From Mercurialis annua (lineage: Eukaryota; Streptophyta; Magnoliopsida; Malpighiales; Euphorbiaceae): 64,000 nt of DNA. Shown here piece after piece: positions 23,301 through 37,041 of this stretch; position 1 is the first letter of the stretch; every line of letters begins with the position of its first letter. The stretch is from assembly GCF_937616625.2 (NCBI RefSeq), contig NC_065571.1:56901651-56965650 (forward strand). The letters are read 5' to 3'. The position numbers were made by a program, and so were the translations under genes. A model generated the notes under the pieces. It made no database searches, was not told the DNA's origin, and saw only the letters and a list, made by a program, of their open reading frames with translations.

Positions 23301-26300
23301 TTAGACATTATTTGTTTCTCATTTTAGTTCTTTTAAAATTCCATCCAAACTCACCCCTGCAAGAGTGGCTTATGATCTGGTTTTAGCAAAGAAAGGAAAA
23401 TGAGGAAGAGTGATTGTCATTTGAATGAGAAAGGCAAAGAGGAAAAGGGAATAAATTGAAATGAGTCATTTAGCGTAGAAAAACAACTGACAAGGACAGG
23501 GAGAATCAAGGAAGAAGTAAAAATTCTTTAACTGACGTGAAATAAGTCACCTATTGGTTAAATTTACTGCCATATTATTTCTTGTACACCATAATAGCAG
23601 GAATGATAACATGCGCATAACATGGGCTCGATAAGTGCTTACTGACAATTAAATATACAAGAGCAAGATTGGGTAAAGTTGAAGACATGCAACTAACTAA
23701 ATGGTAAAGTTCATGGGCATAATTTTGGTACTGTGACAAAATAGAAGACCTAAAAGCAGCCTGGAAACTAACAAAGTTCAATTCTTTTAATTTTTGAGGT
23801 AACCTTACATTCAAAAGTGAAAAAAATATGAAGAAAAGCGCTAAATAAATAAATTTGATCATACAGCAGAACTTAAAGCAATCTCAATAGTACCTCTTTG
23901 TAAGATAGTCAAAATCCACATTGGCTCCTGGAACAGTCAGGACCACCAAATGGGTAGCATTAACAAGATTATTGGTCACTTGGCCACCGCCCATCATGAC
24001 TTCAAGCTTAAATCTCTTAAGTTTGATCCCGAATAAGGATTGCCAATCAGAAGATCTAAACAAAATAGTGAAAGTAAGCAAAACAATTCTTAAAGTACTC
24101 AATAAACCCACATAAAATTAGCCCATTCAGAGGATAATAGATAAACAAAAATTACAGTAATGATAAATCAGTATTACTAACCACATAAAGTTAGTAAATT
24201 CAAACAATAAAAATAATGATGATTTGGAGCCATGATGGAATAAAAACCTTAAAACTGATTCTGCTGAAAGGTAGAAGTACACAGAGCAGCCATAAAAAAG
24301 AGACCATTTATCTTCTGAAACATACTTTCTCTTCAAGTAGGCAATGCTGTGAGAATTTTCTGAAATATTTATGCTTTCCAAAAGCTGGAAAGAAAAAAAT
24401 GAGTTAAGTTTAAATGTGTTTCCTCAAAATTTACTAAATGTATACCATCAACAGTTTCACTACCACTTGTAGAAAAATGACATGATAAAAGTGATGTTTT
24501 ATGTGATGCGTCCATAAAAATACAAACACCAGAAACAAGTTAACCAAACTGATGGAATCAGCTTCAGTTCTCGTTAATGATTATGTAATTCTTCTTGCTC
24601 AGTTTAGGCTCCCAGATTGTTCTATCTAGCAGCCCAAAACTTCCCTCAGCCTCAAACTATTTTCAGCACGACTCAACTTCAATCACTCATCCCTAATCTA
24701 CTGTTTTGAATTTCTTATTAAATTCCTGATATCTAACTCCACCTAGATATGAAAATAGCTTAAGCAATATTTATATGTCCAGTCCTCTGTTGCAGTAGGT
24801 GCTACTATGTTTAAGACATTTGTAAATCTGATTAAATGGAAATAAATCACTATTCCTTTCCTATAATGAATGGAAATACACGGCATCAAAGACATGGTAA
24901 AAAGTAGCCAAGGACAGGACATGGCAGCCCTTAAATGTGCTATTTCATTTGGTATGGGTTCCCAAATACTAGCAGACTATGTTGCACGGAAACGGAAACG
25001 CAGACACGGAAACTAGCAGACTATCTGGTATGGGTTTCCAAATACTAGCAGACTATTGTGATTAGTGTGAATAATAAAGTTTGTAGGTGAATAATTATAT
25101 ATATGTGCGTTTGTATATATAAGTAACTCTTTTAAAAAAAAATTATAGGTAATTCTTTAAAAAAAATTAGGAAACGGGTATCTAACTCTTGGTATTTACG
25201 TTTCCGAGAGTTTCGAAAACGTTCATTTTCAAAACAGAGTTTCGAAAACGTTCGTTTTCAAAACAGGAAAACGCACCTTCCTCAAGGTTTCCATGCATCA
25301 TAGCTAGTAGATAATCAAGAAGACCAGACAAAAACTTTTCAAATACTAAGATAAAAAAAGCTAAAGCAAGTGTAAACGTACCTGTTTCATGTCTGCAAGA
25401 TCGATATCCCAATAATAAGAATCGGAATATTCATCAATTTCTTCCTGTAACTTCCTCTTTGTAGAGTCAGAAAGAAAAAGGAAGTACCTTCAAAATATCA
25501 ACACTTGATTAGACGTATTATAATTTAAATTCAGGGTAGGAATGTGTGTTTAAAAATTTCAAGCTCAGCAGAAAAATAAATGAACGCAAACTAACTTCGG
25601 CTGTAAAGGGAGAAGTTTTCTTTGTGAACAACAATCCAAAACCCAAGAAAAATGAATGATATCTCCATGAAGCTTTGCTGCCTGATATTTTATCCCTGAA
25701 AAGAAATTCATTTTTTAATATGTTATTCCACCACCAAAATATGTGTGTGCATGTGTGCAAGTAGTAAGGCAGGCATTCATGCGAGAATGCATCAGGAAGA
25801 GAGAGACCCTTGCTTTCAGCTGCTACACAGTGGGTAACTGATTTATTTAGATTCATTGAAAAGGTTCCCCCATTCTCAGCAACCATTTTATGGAAGGACT
25901 CAAGAGACTGGGTTGGAGGCACGTTAACAAAATCTGACCTTGATAAGGAAATCATATACGCACCCAAGAGAAAGAAAAGAAAGAAAAATGACAATCAATA
26001 GCCAAATCCACAAACTCCTATTCTAATGGGACACAAAAACTAATAAATTAGCACATGAAGGACACCAGCATTAACACACAAAAAGAGTGTTATAGCATAT
26101 AGAACTAGCAAATAAACAACTTTCATAATCAACAAAATATAGATCAGTCTAGTAAAGAAAATTTTGGAAGTGCCATAGAAAAAGTTGGCTGATTTAAGAG
26201 ATGAGCTATGAGCTATATGTACTGTCAGATGAGATTGAAACCAAAATGACAAGCCATGCACAGATAAAAAGAGGTTAATGGTTATCATACAAGGTACAGT

Positions 26301-29300
26301 TGTGATGGGCTGATAGCATGATAAGTACAGTTCCATTCATGAGAGGTAGGAAAATGAAGCAATCAACTCGGAAATTTGATAAAAGGATACAGAACATCAG
26401 TTTTGAAAATATCAAAGTATCTCCCTTAACATTGGAGACATCAGTCTCAATGAAATGAGAAGGAACAGCAGAGAGATTCTTTCTTCCTCCTTTTCTGGAC
26501 GATTTCACACTTGCTAGTTTGCGGTCTTGCAAAACTTCGTTATCTTTCGTCTTTTGCGTGGTACCATTACTTGTGAGTACAAGTTCAACGAATGCTGCAG
26601 ATGGCGGAAACAGTTACCCCAACAAATTGAAGACAGAAAACAACCCCAAGTCAAATTCTGTGCTGAAGATAGAAGCAGGGACATATTATAATCATCTTAC
26701 ACTGTACATCCAGGCACTCATGCCAGGGCTTGTCATATCTCACTCTGTCAATACGAGGAAATCTAAGGCTATATGGTGCAGCAAATACCTGGAAGAACAT
26801 AAAAAATTTGGTCAAACAGACAGCTTGAAGAAAATAACATGAACGGTCCAACAAGATCAAGACAAGCATACATGGCCTAGGTACAATAGTAGGCAACTTC
26901 ATCACAATCTAAATGCCACAGATTCAAACATAAAATAACGGATTCTATTAGCTGATAAAATAATAGATGTCGTGTAGTTGCAGAAACACACCTCAGAACT
27001 TATAGTTCGAATATCACTGGTAATGGATACTATAATAGATCTGCAGAGAGGAACAATAATGACAAAAATTTAATATTAATCTTTCACATTAAAGAACTAA
27101 TTAAAAATAGCATCAATGGAAATTTTACTTGTCAGGGCTTTCAATCCACACATCTGGTCTCTCTTTTGAGTTATTCGTAACTTGATAGAAACTTGGCGGT
27201 GCCATTTTCGGGTATTCATATTTCCTGACAGAAAAAAAAAACAAGAAACAAAATACTGGTGGATATCAAGACAAAAAAAAGAATTTACATTTAATTGATG
27301 GATTTCTTGCATAGCATGTGGAAAAAACTGATTCGCATAAAATTCTATTTGTTCATTTAGACAAAAATAAGAAGAGTAGAATAAACACTGTTCTAAAAGA
27401 TCAAATGTCATAATTGCTTCTTCCAACATATTATCTACTTACAATTGCTTTTGTGTATGAAGTGGAACTGCACAAAAGAATTAGCTTAGTATAGATATTA
27501 ATTTTAAAATACATCATTCAAAATGCAATGACACGACCTATATAACACTCCCTTTTTCCCAATAGAATTGTTCACTTTCTCTTCTTTCTTTTTTTTTTAA
27601 AAAAAAAACTCTTGCCCATTTTTAATACATAACAATTTTACAATTAATTTTTCTATACAACCCTTATTTAAAATCAACTAATGAGCTAGTATTTATTGCA
27701 ATCTATTGAAACATGTAAGGAAATGAGAATTAGTGACTATATTAAATAAGAGTATAGTAGAAAAAATAGAGAAATATGTAGAAATTCATAATATTGATAT
27801 TTTATTAAACGGTATGATAATGAGAAAGTGGACAACTCTGTTGGGACGAAGGGACTATATGTCAATTGCAATTATGGCCAAAGCCTAGTTCTAAAAATTT
27901 GGACGTGATCATACAAATAACATTTTCTATAGTGTGAAACATTTTCTCTTTGGTGTATTTAATATTGCGACCAAAAACGTTCCCATCTGAGCAAAATAGG
28001 TATGGGATCTAAGCACTTGGCTAGAAATTGTGATTATAAAATTAATGTATACATCACAAAAAAACTATTGAGTAACAATAAATGAATCTATCAAAACTTG
28101 ATAACCCTACGTGTAGGAATACCTAAAATAAGGCTTCAATTTGGACACAACAGCAGCTAGCTCATCATCAGTTAGTCCAGTACCCACTCTGCAAAAAGAG
28201 ATGAATCTGCAGAAGGATTTTGGTATTAGTCCACCGAATTAAAAATATAACCAAACAACCTGAATCCCAATATCTAAACGTATCATGCAATGATATTGCA
28301 TAACACAATCCGTGTGATACAAGGTCGCCCGTCTACATCTGTTAAGCTGGTAGGAAATAAGTACAGCATTTCTCTTCATGCTTACCTGCATCTTCAGCAT
28401 TATGCAACTTTATTCAGCAAGATTATTAGACAGTCAAATGTAGCTTTATTTCTTGTTTTTTTGTATATGCATCTTCAGGAGAAACCCTACTTCTTGTCTC
28501 TTGTATTTCATTTTCCCTTGTTTAATGAATTAAATTATGAATAAGTCCAACATTTAGTGGTTTGGCAATAATAGGTCAAAAAAATATTATATTTAACTAC
28601 AGTACTACGAGACTTGATCTACTATCTTTTCAATATGATTTGAATTATTATCATCATTAGAATTGAAGGTAGTTTTAAGAATGGTCCCTTAATTCCATTC
28701 CGTTTCAATCTATTAAAACCATTTTGTTGCAATTCAGCAATTCAACTTTAAATTCATCTCACAATTGACACTCTGATCAGATCCTGGTAGGCTTCGAACC
28801 AGATGTAAGACATAAACCAATCATTTAAGGATATTCATAGCTTGCGTGGAAGTTCACCAGAAGTATTCTCATCATTTCATTGCATTTTAGCACATTACTA
28901 GATTTTTTTTATCAATAACAATCATTTAAGATATTAAAAATGGAACCAAGAGTTTTTCCATGGGTGTCAAATACACAAATTTGATAGCAACGTGACATTT
29001 ACAAGGAAGGTCAAAAGCTCAGTTGTCTAAACAGGTATTAAATACTCACCGCTTAGGGTATGTATCTGGGGCTGGACGCTCTGCTAGACCAACCAAGAAC
29101 TGAGCCACCTAAAATTTGAAAGGAACATTATTTTCACAACTAATATATGAGGATACTCACATTTCACTTCTCTCTTAAGATCGGATAAACAAACACCAAA
29201 TTTCGTCAAATTTAGCAAAAACAGCTCCAAGTAAAAAGAGAGTAAAAGAATACAAAAAAAGGAAGTCTAAATTTTTTTGACAGTTCAATAGAAGTGGTAA

Positions 29301-32300
29301 AAAAAGTACAAAATTTTACCATCTGATGCATAACTAGGAGATGACAAAAAAATGACAATAAAAAGTTATGAAGACAATCAACCAAACCTCTCCTCCACGA
29401 CGTCCAGAGCCATAGTATCCTCCTATAAGCAAGCAAAGGAAAGTTAGAAAACGATTTTTAAGAAACAAAAAGATCTATTAGAAAAAAAGAACATTTAGGA
29501 GAAACAAGTTGTAACCAATGATAAGAACATCCAAGTCCGAAGCAGCCTGGATATACTCAGGCTTCAGTTTCAACCACTTTCCACTTCGATCACTTGGGTC
29601 CCACTTTGATGCAAGGTCCTTTAGAATGATCCCTTCATCCCTAAAAGCTCAGTAAATTATTTTCTTGTAAGACTATGGGTCACAAAACATCTAAAATGGC
29701 AAAACAAATGATAATCTCAAATATGATTGAGGATGATAGTCTAATACTAAGAATATAACAATTTCTAATGAAGTTATTTGCACACTGAAATATTAGATTC
29801 AGATGCCAATTTATACAAAAAGCATGTAGCACAGTTAGGCAAAATATATAAATAAATCAATGCTACTAGTTAACCATATCTAGAATTCCTATATCGATTG
29901 AAATGAGTTGCAAGTCTGACACACACAAAAATCATTAATCAGAGGTGTTTCTGGGGTTTATTTGTTTATTTTGAAGTATACTTTGTTTTATAATTTAATA
30001 ATAATTATATGAACTTCACAAAATTGCTAATTTGTTTTTTAACAGACAATGAAAAAGATTAACAGAAAATACATAAAAAGGTGTCGTTCCTATAAAATTC
30101 ATATTAATTTCTTGTAAATTTCCAAAACAGGTAATCGTAGGAAACACCATAAATACGAGAAAGCAATTAAAACAGGTCACAAGTCAGTGATATTTGATAG
30201 TTCGAAATTGTTGATAGATAGGCACAAAAGATCATAAAGTTGGGAAAGTTAAAGACTTCCATAGATTTTAAACACCAAGAAACCAACTAACACCAACCTG
30301 TTCTTTACAGTTTCCTCAAAAAATCTCTTAACGTCATTCACATTATAAGCAACCAGCGAACAAGGCGGTTCCCCTGTATAATCAGCAAGGTCATGATTAA
30401 TGGATTTCCACAAAAATAGATACCCTCAAAATTATACAATTTTGCATATGAAAATTAAATAGTTAACGTAGTAGGACCACAAGTAGTAGAGATATTATTC
30501 TACAACAAGCTGAAAACCTAAGGCAAAGCAAAATTCCCCAAACAACACCACTAAACCAAAACTCAAACAATAACAAAGCTTGCCAATTTTCCTTGTTGCT
30601 TGAACACACATTTGGTTTAGTTCAATATCACCTAAGGACGCTAACAAGGAAACGAAAATCAGAAGAATGAGACAGTAGAGACAAGTAAATTCATGAACTC
30701 GTGAACTCTGTGAAATACTAATTCTTATTTTCAAACAAACATGAAAGAAAAACTATGCTGAACTTCTGCGGAGAATGGGAGTTCCAAATATATATTAACT
30801 AATAAAGTACACAGCAGAGAGCACACCATGCGTCCATCCAACTTAAACCAGCCCGAGCAAATTACAAGACTAAAATGACACAACTGCTTTGGTTTGGATT
30901 CCAAAAAAGTCCAAGATATTATGCACCATAGTGACTTTAGTACACCACTACAGCTTAACACTTCAAACAGCTTGTTCTTTTTCTGTTGAAATTAATGTAA
31001 GAACAGTCGACATCATCATCATGATACCGCTACTGAGGAGACAACTCAATTAAAATGGTAATACCAACATAATCCACTCCACAAATATAATTCACATTAT
31101 GCAACCAGCTTATGATAAAATTACATAAAAGACAGCAGCAGATATAGTACATAAACAAATTTTTAATATGCTTGCAATTTACTTTACCAGGAAGGCGGTG
31201 GTCATTGAGACCCCCATCAGGTACCAGAATCTCTAAACGTCCCTTAATAGGCCTCACAAATTTCCTGAGAAGATCTTGTCTTTCCCTTAAGCTTTGATGA
31301 ATGACACTGGTATCTCCAACATAAAGGATATCAAAAGCAACATCTACGAGATAAAATGAAGGTCACACAACGCCAATTCAGCTTCAATTCTGGATTCAAT
31401 TTATTACTTTCAAACCCTACACTTGACAAGTTAGAGCCTTCCTCAACTATAAGTTGACTGACACATAAAGGATACAGCACAGCTGCAAAAGAACATATAA
31501 ACTAAACGTCAAACATTGGTCTTGAATCTACCAGCAAGGAGATGCAGACAGTCAAATGAAACAACACCTGTCTTCCGCTGTCAAGTCCATCTTTTGCTGC
31601 CTTTGCTGCAACATGAATAATATGGGGACAAAAGTAGGAAGAATGAGAAAATAAAAAACTAAAACAGCCATAATAAAACAAAAGGAAACTTCCAAATCAT
31701 ATTATATAGTAACCTATTTCCTGATTTGACCCAAATTCGGCAAAACGATTCAAAGAAGGATCCCAGACCAACATTTCACCATCAAGTATACACCTATTCA
31801 GCATCAGTGAAAAAGAAATTAGAGCAGAGTAGAAAGGAAGCTTCATATCTTCTAAAACATTGAAATACATAAAACATATACAAATGCAGCTGGCTGGACC
31901 TGTTCTGGCTTTATAAGGGATCGCTTTACATATATATTCATCAAGAATGTAGTATGCAAATATGGATGCTAAAACTTTTAAAAGAAACGTCAAAAGGATT
32001 GAAAAACCTTAAAAAATAACACATATTCAATTATGAAGATCTGATTGAAACTCACTTATCAGCAAGAACACTTTGAATTATAATGTCTGACATTCCATGT
32101 CCATATTCAGAGTGATCAAGAAAGTTCCTGCATTAATATTGCAAGACCATGGAGCACAAAGAGCTAAATCATTAGTATTTACTAGTTTTTAGAGTAATTA
32201 AAATTTAACAAATTCTAAGTCGACTGTAACCATGCTCTATAATCATGCAGTTGAAGGTTGTTAGGCAACAAACTTGATTGGTTCAGAGTTCAACAAACAC

Positions 32301-35300
32301 ATAGAAAACTATATTCACCTGTAGTGAGACTATAAAGTATGAACAAATCTATAATCCAAGAGTCAAGGAAATTTCCACATAAAAACTACTTTTCCCACTA
32401 CTTAGTTGACATCCAATTTTTACTTTCTTTAACTACCTATCCTTACTAAATCTGATTCTTTTTCAACTATCACAGGAACAAAGTCCTGATTGTTCTTTCT
32501 CGCTCTCTTATTCAATTGATCAATAGATCTTTCATTTTGCTCTTCTCCAGGACTCTTCCTTCCATAAATTCTGCTACTAATTCTCTGACATGTCAATTAC
32601 CTCCACTGTTATTGCAACAACAATCTGCTTACGAGGTCTACAGATCAGCACCAACCAAGCTCTCTCAAGTCTAGTTCCCTTCTCACTACTGGCTCAGTTA
32701 AAGGTTACTTCTGATTGAACAATGACCAACAAAACCAACAGGATTAACAACAACGTCAATTATTGAAATTTGAACAAATTTAAAAGTGGTATTGGTTTTT
32801 CATCCCGTTATCTCTTAATTCAATCTACTATGAAAATAATCACGGTTTTCCTAATAATATGTATAATCCAAATTTCTATTCATTTACTGTTTCTACAAAG
32901 CAAATCAAACTTTACACTGCAACAGAAGGACTGAATTGTAAACAGATTTAGAAGGCATTATTTTATATTAACTGCCTCACCCAACCCATCCCAACGCCCC
33001 GCCCCAACCTCCTCTTCCAAGAGTTGCTCATAATTAGTAATTAATCATTGTTGCTTCAAAATTTTATTATAATACTTATTGTTCATAGTAGCTATGATTT
33101 TACTTTATTTTCAAAATACCCTTGACCATTGAGGCTCTGCTCTTTCACCTGCCATCCTTTGCATCAGCTCTGCCTCCAACTCAAAACTAATTATGCTAGT
33201 TCATGCATATGCCAAACCTATTACTTGCCATGGCATTAAAAGTCATAAAATAATTTCGAACTTCCAGGTTCTTTCTTTAATGCAAAAGAGTATGCTTTGC
33301 GCTTTTTCTTCGTTTAGATAAATTATTGAGCTTATTTTAAGAAAAATTTAAACATTACAATGTTGACTAGCCTCATGTACTTGCATAATCAAATCTCGCA
33401 AAACCACAATTATCATAAAGATATCAAACCTCAATTCTCTCCCTCTTTATCTTTAAACTCAAACCAAAGTTGCCAACTTTTTCAGTCTCTTCAAATGTCA
33501 TGGAAATTTTAATATTGCCATTACTCGATAAAAGCCACATTCATCAAACATCACATTCTGGGGTCTAGTTTGTATTAATGGTTTAACTTAGATATATAGC
33601 TCGCAGAGAGATCAGCCTGAGAGGGGATTGCATGATTAATAAAAAAAGAAAAGAAAAATTGACACTTTATCAAGGGACAATTTGTATTGTAATATCAATA
33701 AATGACTTTTTTCATTGCAACCGGAAAAATTATCATCTATCCTTACTCTTAATTATTCTAAAATCAAAGATTAATGTTCTAACTCAAAAAATCTTAGGGG
33801 CTAAAATAATTAATTTTAAAGCTTAAAAAAAGTGCATTTCAGAAGAAAAAACAAACAAATTGTTCTTTCTTTTTGTAGATAACTTGACGAAAAAAGTACA
33901 ATTTTATAAGGAAAATGTATCTACCTTGAAAAGTAATGCACGTCCGCCCCATTCTTATGTATTTGAATGCGATCTCCATCAAATTTACATTCTACGACTA
34001 CTTCCTTGCCGTGAAGCTATGTGAAAGTTCATAAGACTACTCATTAGAGAGAATTAAAGGAAACATAAAAATAATATAGAAATGTCAATATATGCTACAA
34101 AAATTCACATAGTGTGTGTATGTAAACATATATCTTTTCATGTTTATGTGTTTTGTACGATCATTTTAACTACAGATTAAAACTCAAATTGTAGAAAAAT
34201 CATCCAAATAATGTATTAAATGCATGCATATCAGCACCCACCCACACTTGTAGATATACATATGCATGAGCATGTATGAATATTTATTTTAAATAAAAAA
34301 ATGAGTGACTATATATTATGTAACGTGACAGAAAAGACTTTCCACGATTTACATTTCTATATGTTTTCTTAGAACCTACTGGTACTATAGCCATTTGGAA
34401 CCATGAGCATTAATCCAAGTCCACTGTACTTTGCACAAATGGTGTAAACTTCGGGAGTTCATAAGGTACCTGGCAGGAGAGTTTACACTGGAAGTCTAAG
34501 AGAGACCTAATTTATTCTTTATGGTTGAAACCAAATAAAAAAATTAAATTAAATGAAACCAAATAAAAAAAATAGTGAGAAAAAAAAAGGGAAAGAAAGG
34601 ACATAATGGTGGTTGAAGAAAATGAAAGAAGATAACATTGACAAGATAACATGTAAGAAAAAAAAATGTTCCTAGAAGGCATCTAAGTGTTAGCATATGT
34701 TTTCCTTCATTGGTTATGGACAATAAAATGGTCCTTTGCTCAAAATGAGCAAGCAATGTATGTTCTGAAAATAATCATCTTAAACTACATAAACCATCAT
34801 TGTAACCTCAATATCTATTGGAGAAGCATCTTTACTTACGTAAAATTTTACTTTCTTGTACTATTGTATGTCGGATTCATTTTCTATTTTTGATGTTCCC
34901 CCCCAAAAAAATGGCTTGAAACTTTTGATACATATGTCAGATAGTGCCTACTTTTTTATAGATTCTTCCGTCCCCTCGGTATGTACATTTGTGTTGGGTT
35001 GACCTATATAACTATTGGTTGTTCACTCTTTGGGCACAACAGGCAACACCACAAAGATCATAACTTATAATCTAGGGTGCGATTAAAAACAATAAATTAC
35101 TTGTTAATCCATGCCTCATAAGAACATAAAAGAAAATACACGTGAAATACTAAAAGAAATCCAATGCCAAATTAGAACCTTTTTCCATGCAGAATTTGCA
35201 TCACTAACTCGCATTGCTAGCTGAGGGCGCACAGCCTTTCCCACCTCAATGTCCTGAAAATAATTCATGCAAATAAAATTATCACAGGTAGGATGAACAA

Positions 35301-37041
35301 CATGCGTAACATATTTGCTAGCTGAAAATGAACAAACAATTAAGGTATATTTATGCTCTCTAGATACTACTAACAATTTTTGATTTTGACATAAGGCTAC
35401 AATAATACAATAAAGGTATAGTTGCCACTTGCCATGCATATGAATTTTGTCTTCATTAGAGCAAAGTGCATTTCAAAAACAGTAAGTATCGCGTGTGTTT
35501 TTTTTACTAATATAAGTGATTTCTGTGCAACCAAAATTTCTGTTTACAATAAGAAAAATACATAAACTAACAATAGGAAGTTAACTAAACAGAGCATAAT
35601 ACATTCAGTGCTTAAAGATGCTGGCTCACCAAAAATGTTGATGATCTTCAAATCAAATTCTTAAGCAACTAGAGTACAAGAAATTCTTGGTAATGCTACC
35701 AAGACTCGTGAGTGTACTCAAATTGAATATTAAGTAATTGAGAATGTACCCCAGAAGGATGATACATTCTCATTTGATATCGTAAACTGCTCCCCTGGCC
35801 TTGAATAATTCAATTCACACGCATAACTCTCTCTCAAATACAAATGCGAAGAAAGATATTCCTTTAATAAATATAGCATACCTGTCGTTTATGCCTCTGG
35901 CTTCGATCCTTTAGCTTCTCACAAACCAATTTCAAGTCACATGTAACATTAAACAAGTCTTCAGCATCAGGATGAAACTCCTTAAATATACTTTTCTCAC
36001 TAATCCCCAATTTCAAATCTGGAAGCCATTTACAAATACAGTTTAAAAAATTGCTTCAAAAGCAGCAATAGTAAAACATAACATCACCTGGATATGGCTA
36101 GAAAATACCTTTCAGAATAATCATAATTATCCACTTCATTTCCTGAGCATTTGTCTTATTTATCAGAGTAGAAAGAACCGAAACTTTTTCTGCCCTGTTC
36201 TCATGGTTATTCAATGTCATAAAAACAAAGAGTTAAAGTCAATAAAGTTCAAGAAATTTCAGACGCCGTATCAAGAGTTTAAACTAATAATAGTTGTTAA
36301 GGAATCAACTACAGATCAACAAGTTAGTCATGTCTGACCAATCTGGCACCTCTTATTCGAAAACTATAAAATTAATGGCATAAAATCTTAGATAAACGGA
36401 TTCGTGTAGCTTAATTCACAGGTCACAAATGCCAGGACATTCAATATTACCAAAAGACAATAACTGGTGAAAAATCTATACCTGTTCTCACTAGAAGCCA
36501 AGCTATCAAGCAATTCATTTAATTCCTTAATAGTTAGTCCACCTGATGACAATCCTTGCCTACGCTGTAGCACCTGTTTGGCAGCAACAACAACCTAATT
36601 AACATCTAAATTAACTAGCTTAAAATTCATTAAACAACATTTAATTGAAATTCCAGTTACACTAAAACCTTAGTCCTTAGCTACTTTCATAAAATGCCGT
36701 TAACTTACTTCAAAGGCGACGAGAGGAAAATTACCGGCGTTAGAGCCAGTTTTAGGGCCGCCTTTACGCCAATTGAAGAGGCGAACAGCGTCAGGTGATT
36801 CGCGAGACATGCTGAGAGCATCGACGAGCGAAGTGGCGAGGACTGACTCTTTGAGTCCGTAGGATCCTCTCTCCCGATCAAGGCTCGGAAGTATGAGTCG
36901 GATTGCGCTGAAATAGTCATCGGACTTGCAGAAAGTGTCGAGAAATTTGCGGAACTTGGAGCGTTTCTTGGCCGAGTTTTTAGTCTTTTGAATCCATTCG
37001 AAGAGACTTACCAATACACTGAATTTTGTTTCGCCGGTCAT
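20306..37041 (-). CDS. LIG4: DNA ligase 4 (non-homologous end joining)
   Basis: ATP-dependent ligase that seals double-strand breaks with XRCC4 in the nucleus. Twenty-seven coding exons join in frame to 1169 residues (Arabidopsis about 1219): 37041-36709, 36573-36482, 36194-36109, 36018-35882, 35253-35179, 34016-33925, 32127-32056, 31793-31714, 31605-31568, 31482-31476, 31343-31188, 30373-30298, 29640-29516, 29422-29388, 29108-29050, 28206-28123, 27224-27129, 27040-26992, 26788-26701, 26594-26391, 25933-25808, 25695-25596, 25487-25382, 24384-24248, 24055-23894, 22565-22410, 21044-20306. The active-site lysine is K252 in KFDGDR. Other motifs are LDGEM (about 299), YVAFDILY (338), DEGIILKDL (416) and KWLKLKPEY (436). 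Two BRCT domains (about 655-735 and 800-920) flank the XRCC4-binding segment. The tail has an AT-hook-like KRKRGRP (975-981) and ends KKKKVSYKDLANQLLKE. No defect is seen. Confidence 0.96.
24951..25266. repeat. Local duplications and a 'GCACGGAAAC' repeat in LIG4 intron 23
   Basis: A 30-bp sequence (ggtatgggttcccaaatact onward) at 24951-24980 recurs at 25027-25056, and its tail actagcagactat occurs a third time near 25013. A 29-bp unit (agtttcgaaaacgttc[ag]ttttc...) is tandemly duplicated at 25209-25237 and 25238-25266. Between them lies ttgcacggaaacggaaacg, related to sequences at about 18354 and 45666. The region lies wholly within an intron. Confidence 0.75.
27548..27855. mobile_element. 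Stowaway-like MITE in a LIG4 intron
   Basis: The left end CTCCCTTTTTCCCAATAGAA and the reverse complement of the right end GTCCCTTCGTCCCAACAGAG match for about 34 bp, the typical Stowaway (Tc1/mariner) terminal pattern. TA follows the right end; the left flank is CA, so the TA duplication is decayed. It is non-coding and lies between exons 16 and 17. Confidence 0.75.
31476..31482 (-). CDS. LIG4: Seven-nucleotide micro-exon of LIG4
   Basis: On the minus strand the sequence reads ...tttgcag|CTGTGCT|gtatcc..., with a pyrimidine-rich acceptor and a GT donor. Without it, exon 9 (phase 0) joined to exon 11 would be out of frame. With it the reading restores Leu336-Cys337-Tyr338, matching the LCYVAFD motif conserved in plant LIG4. 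All later exons stay in frame. Confidence 0.9.

Noticed and set aside
27437..27461. Possible 25-nt extra exon in LIG4 (acceptor gtgcag, donor gtaagt)
   Set aside because: Inclusion would shift the frame; exons 16 and 17 join in phase and match the family without it.
28780..28810. 'ggttcgaagcc' resembling a tRNA T-loop on the minus strand
   Set aside because: No cloverleaf, anticodon arm or acceptor stem could be found around it; the surroundings look like decayed repeat DNA.
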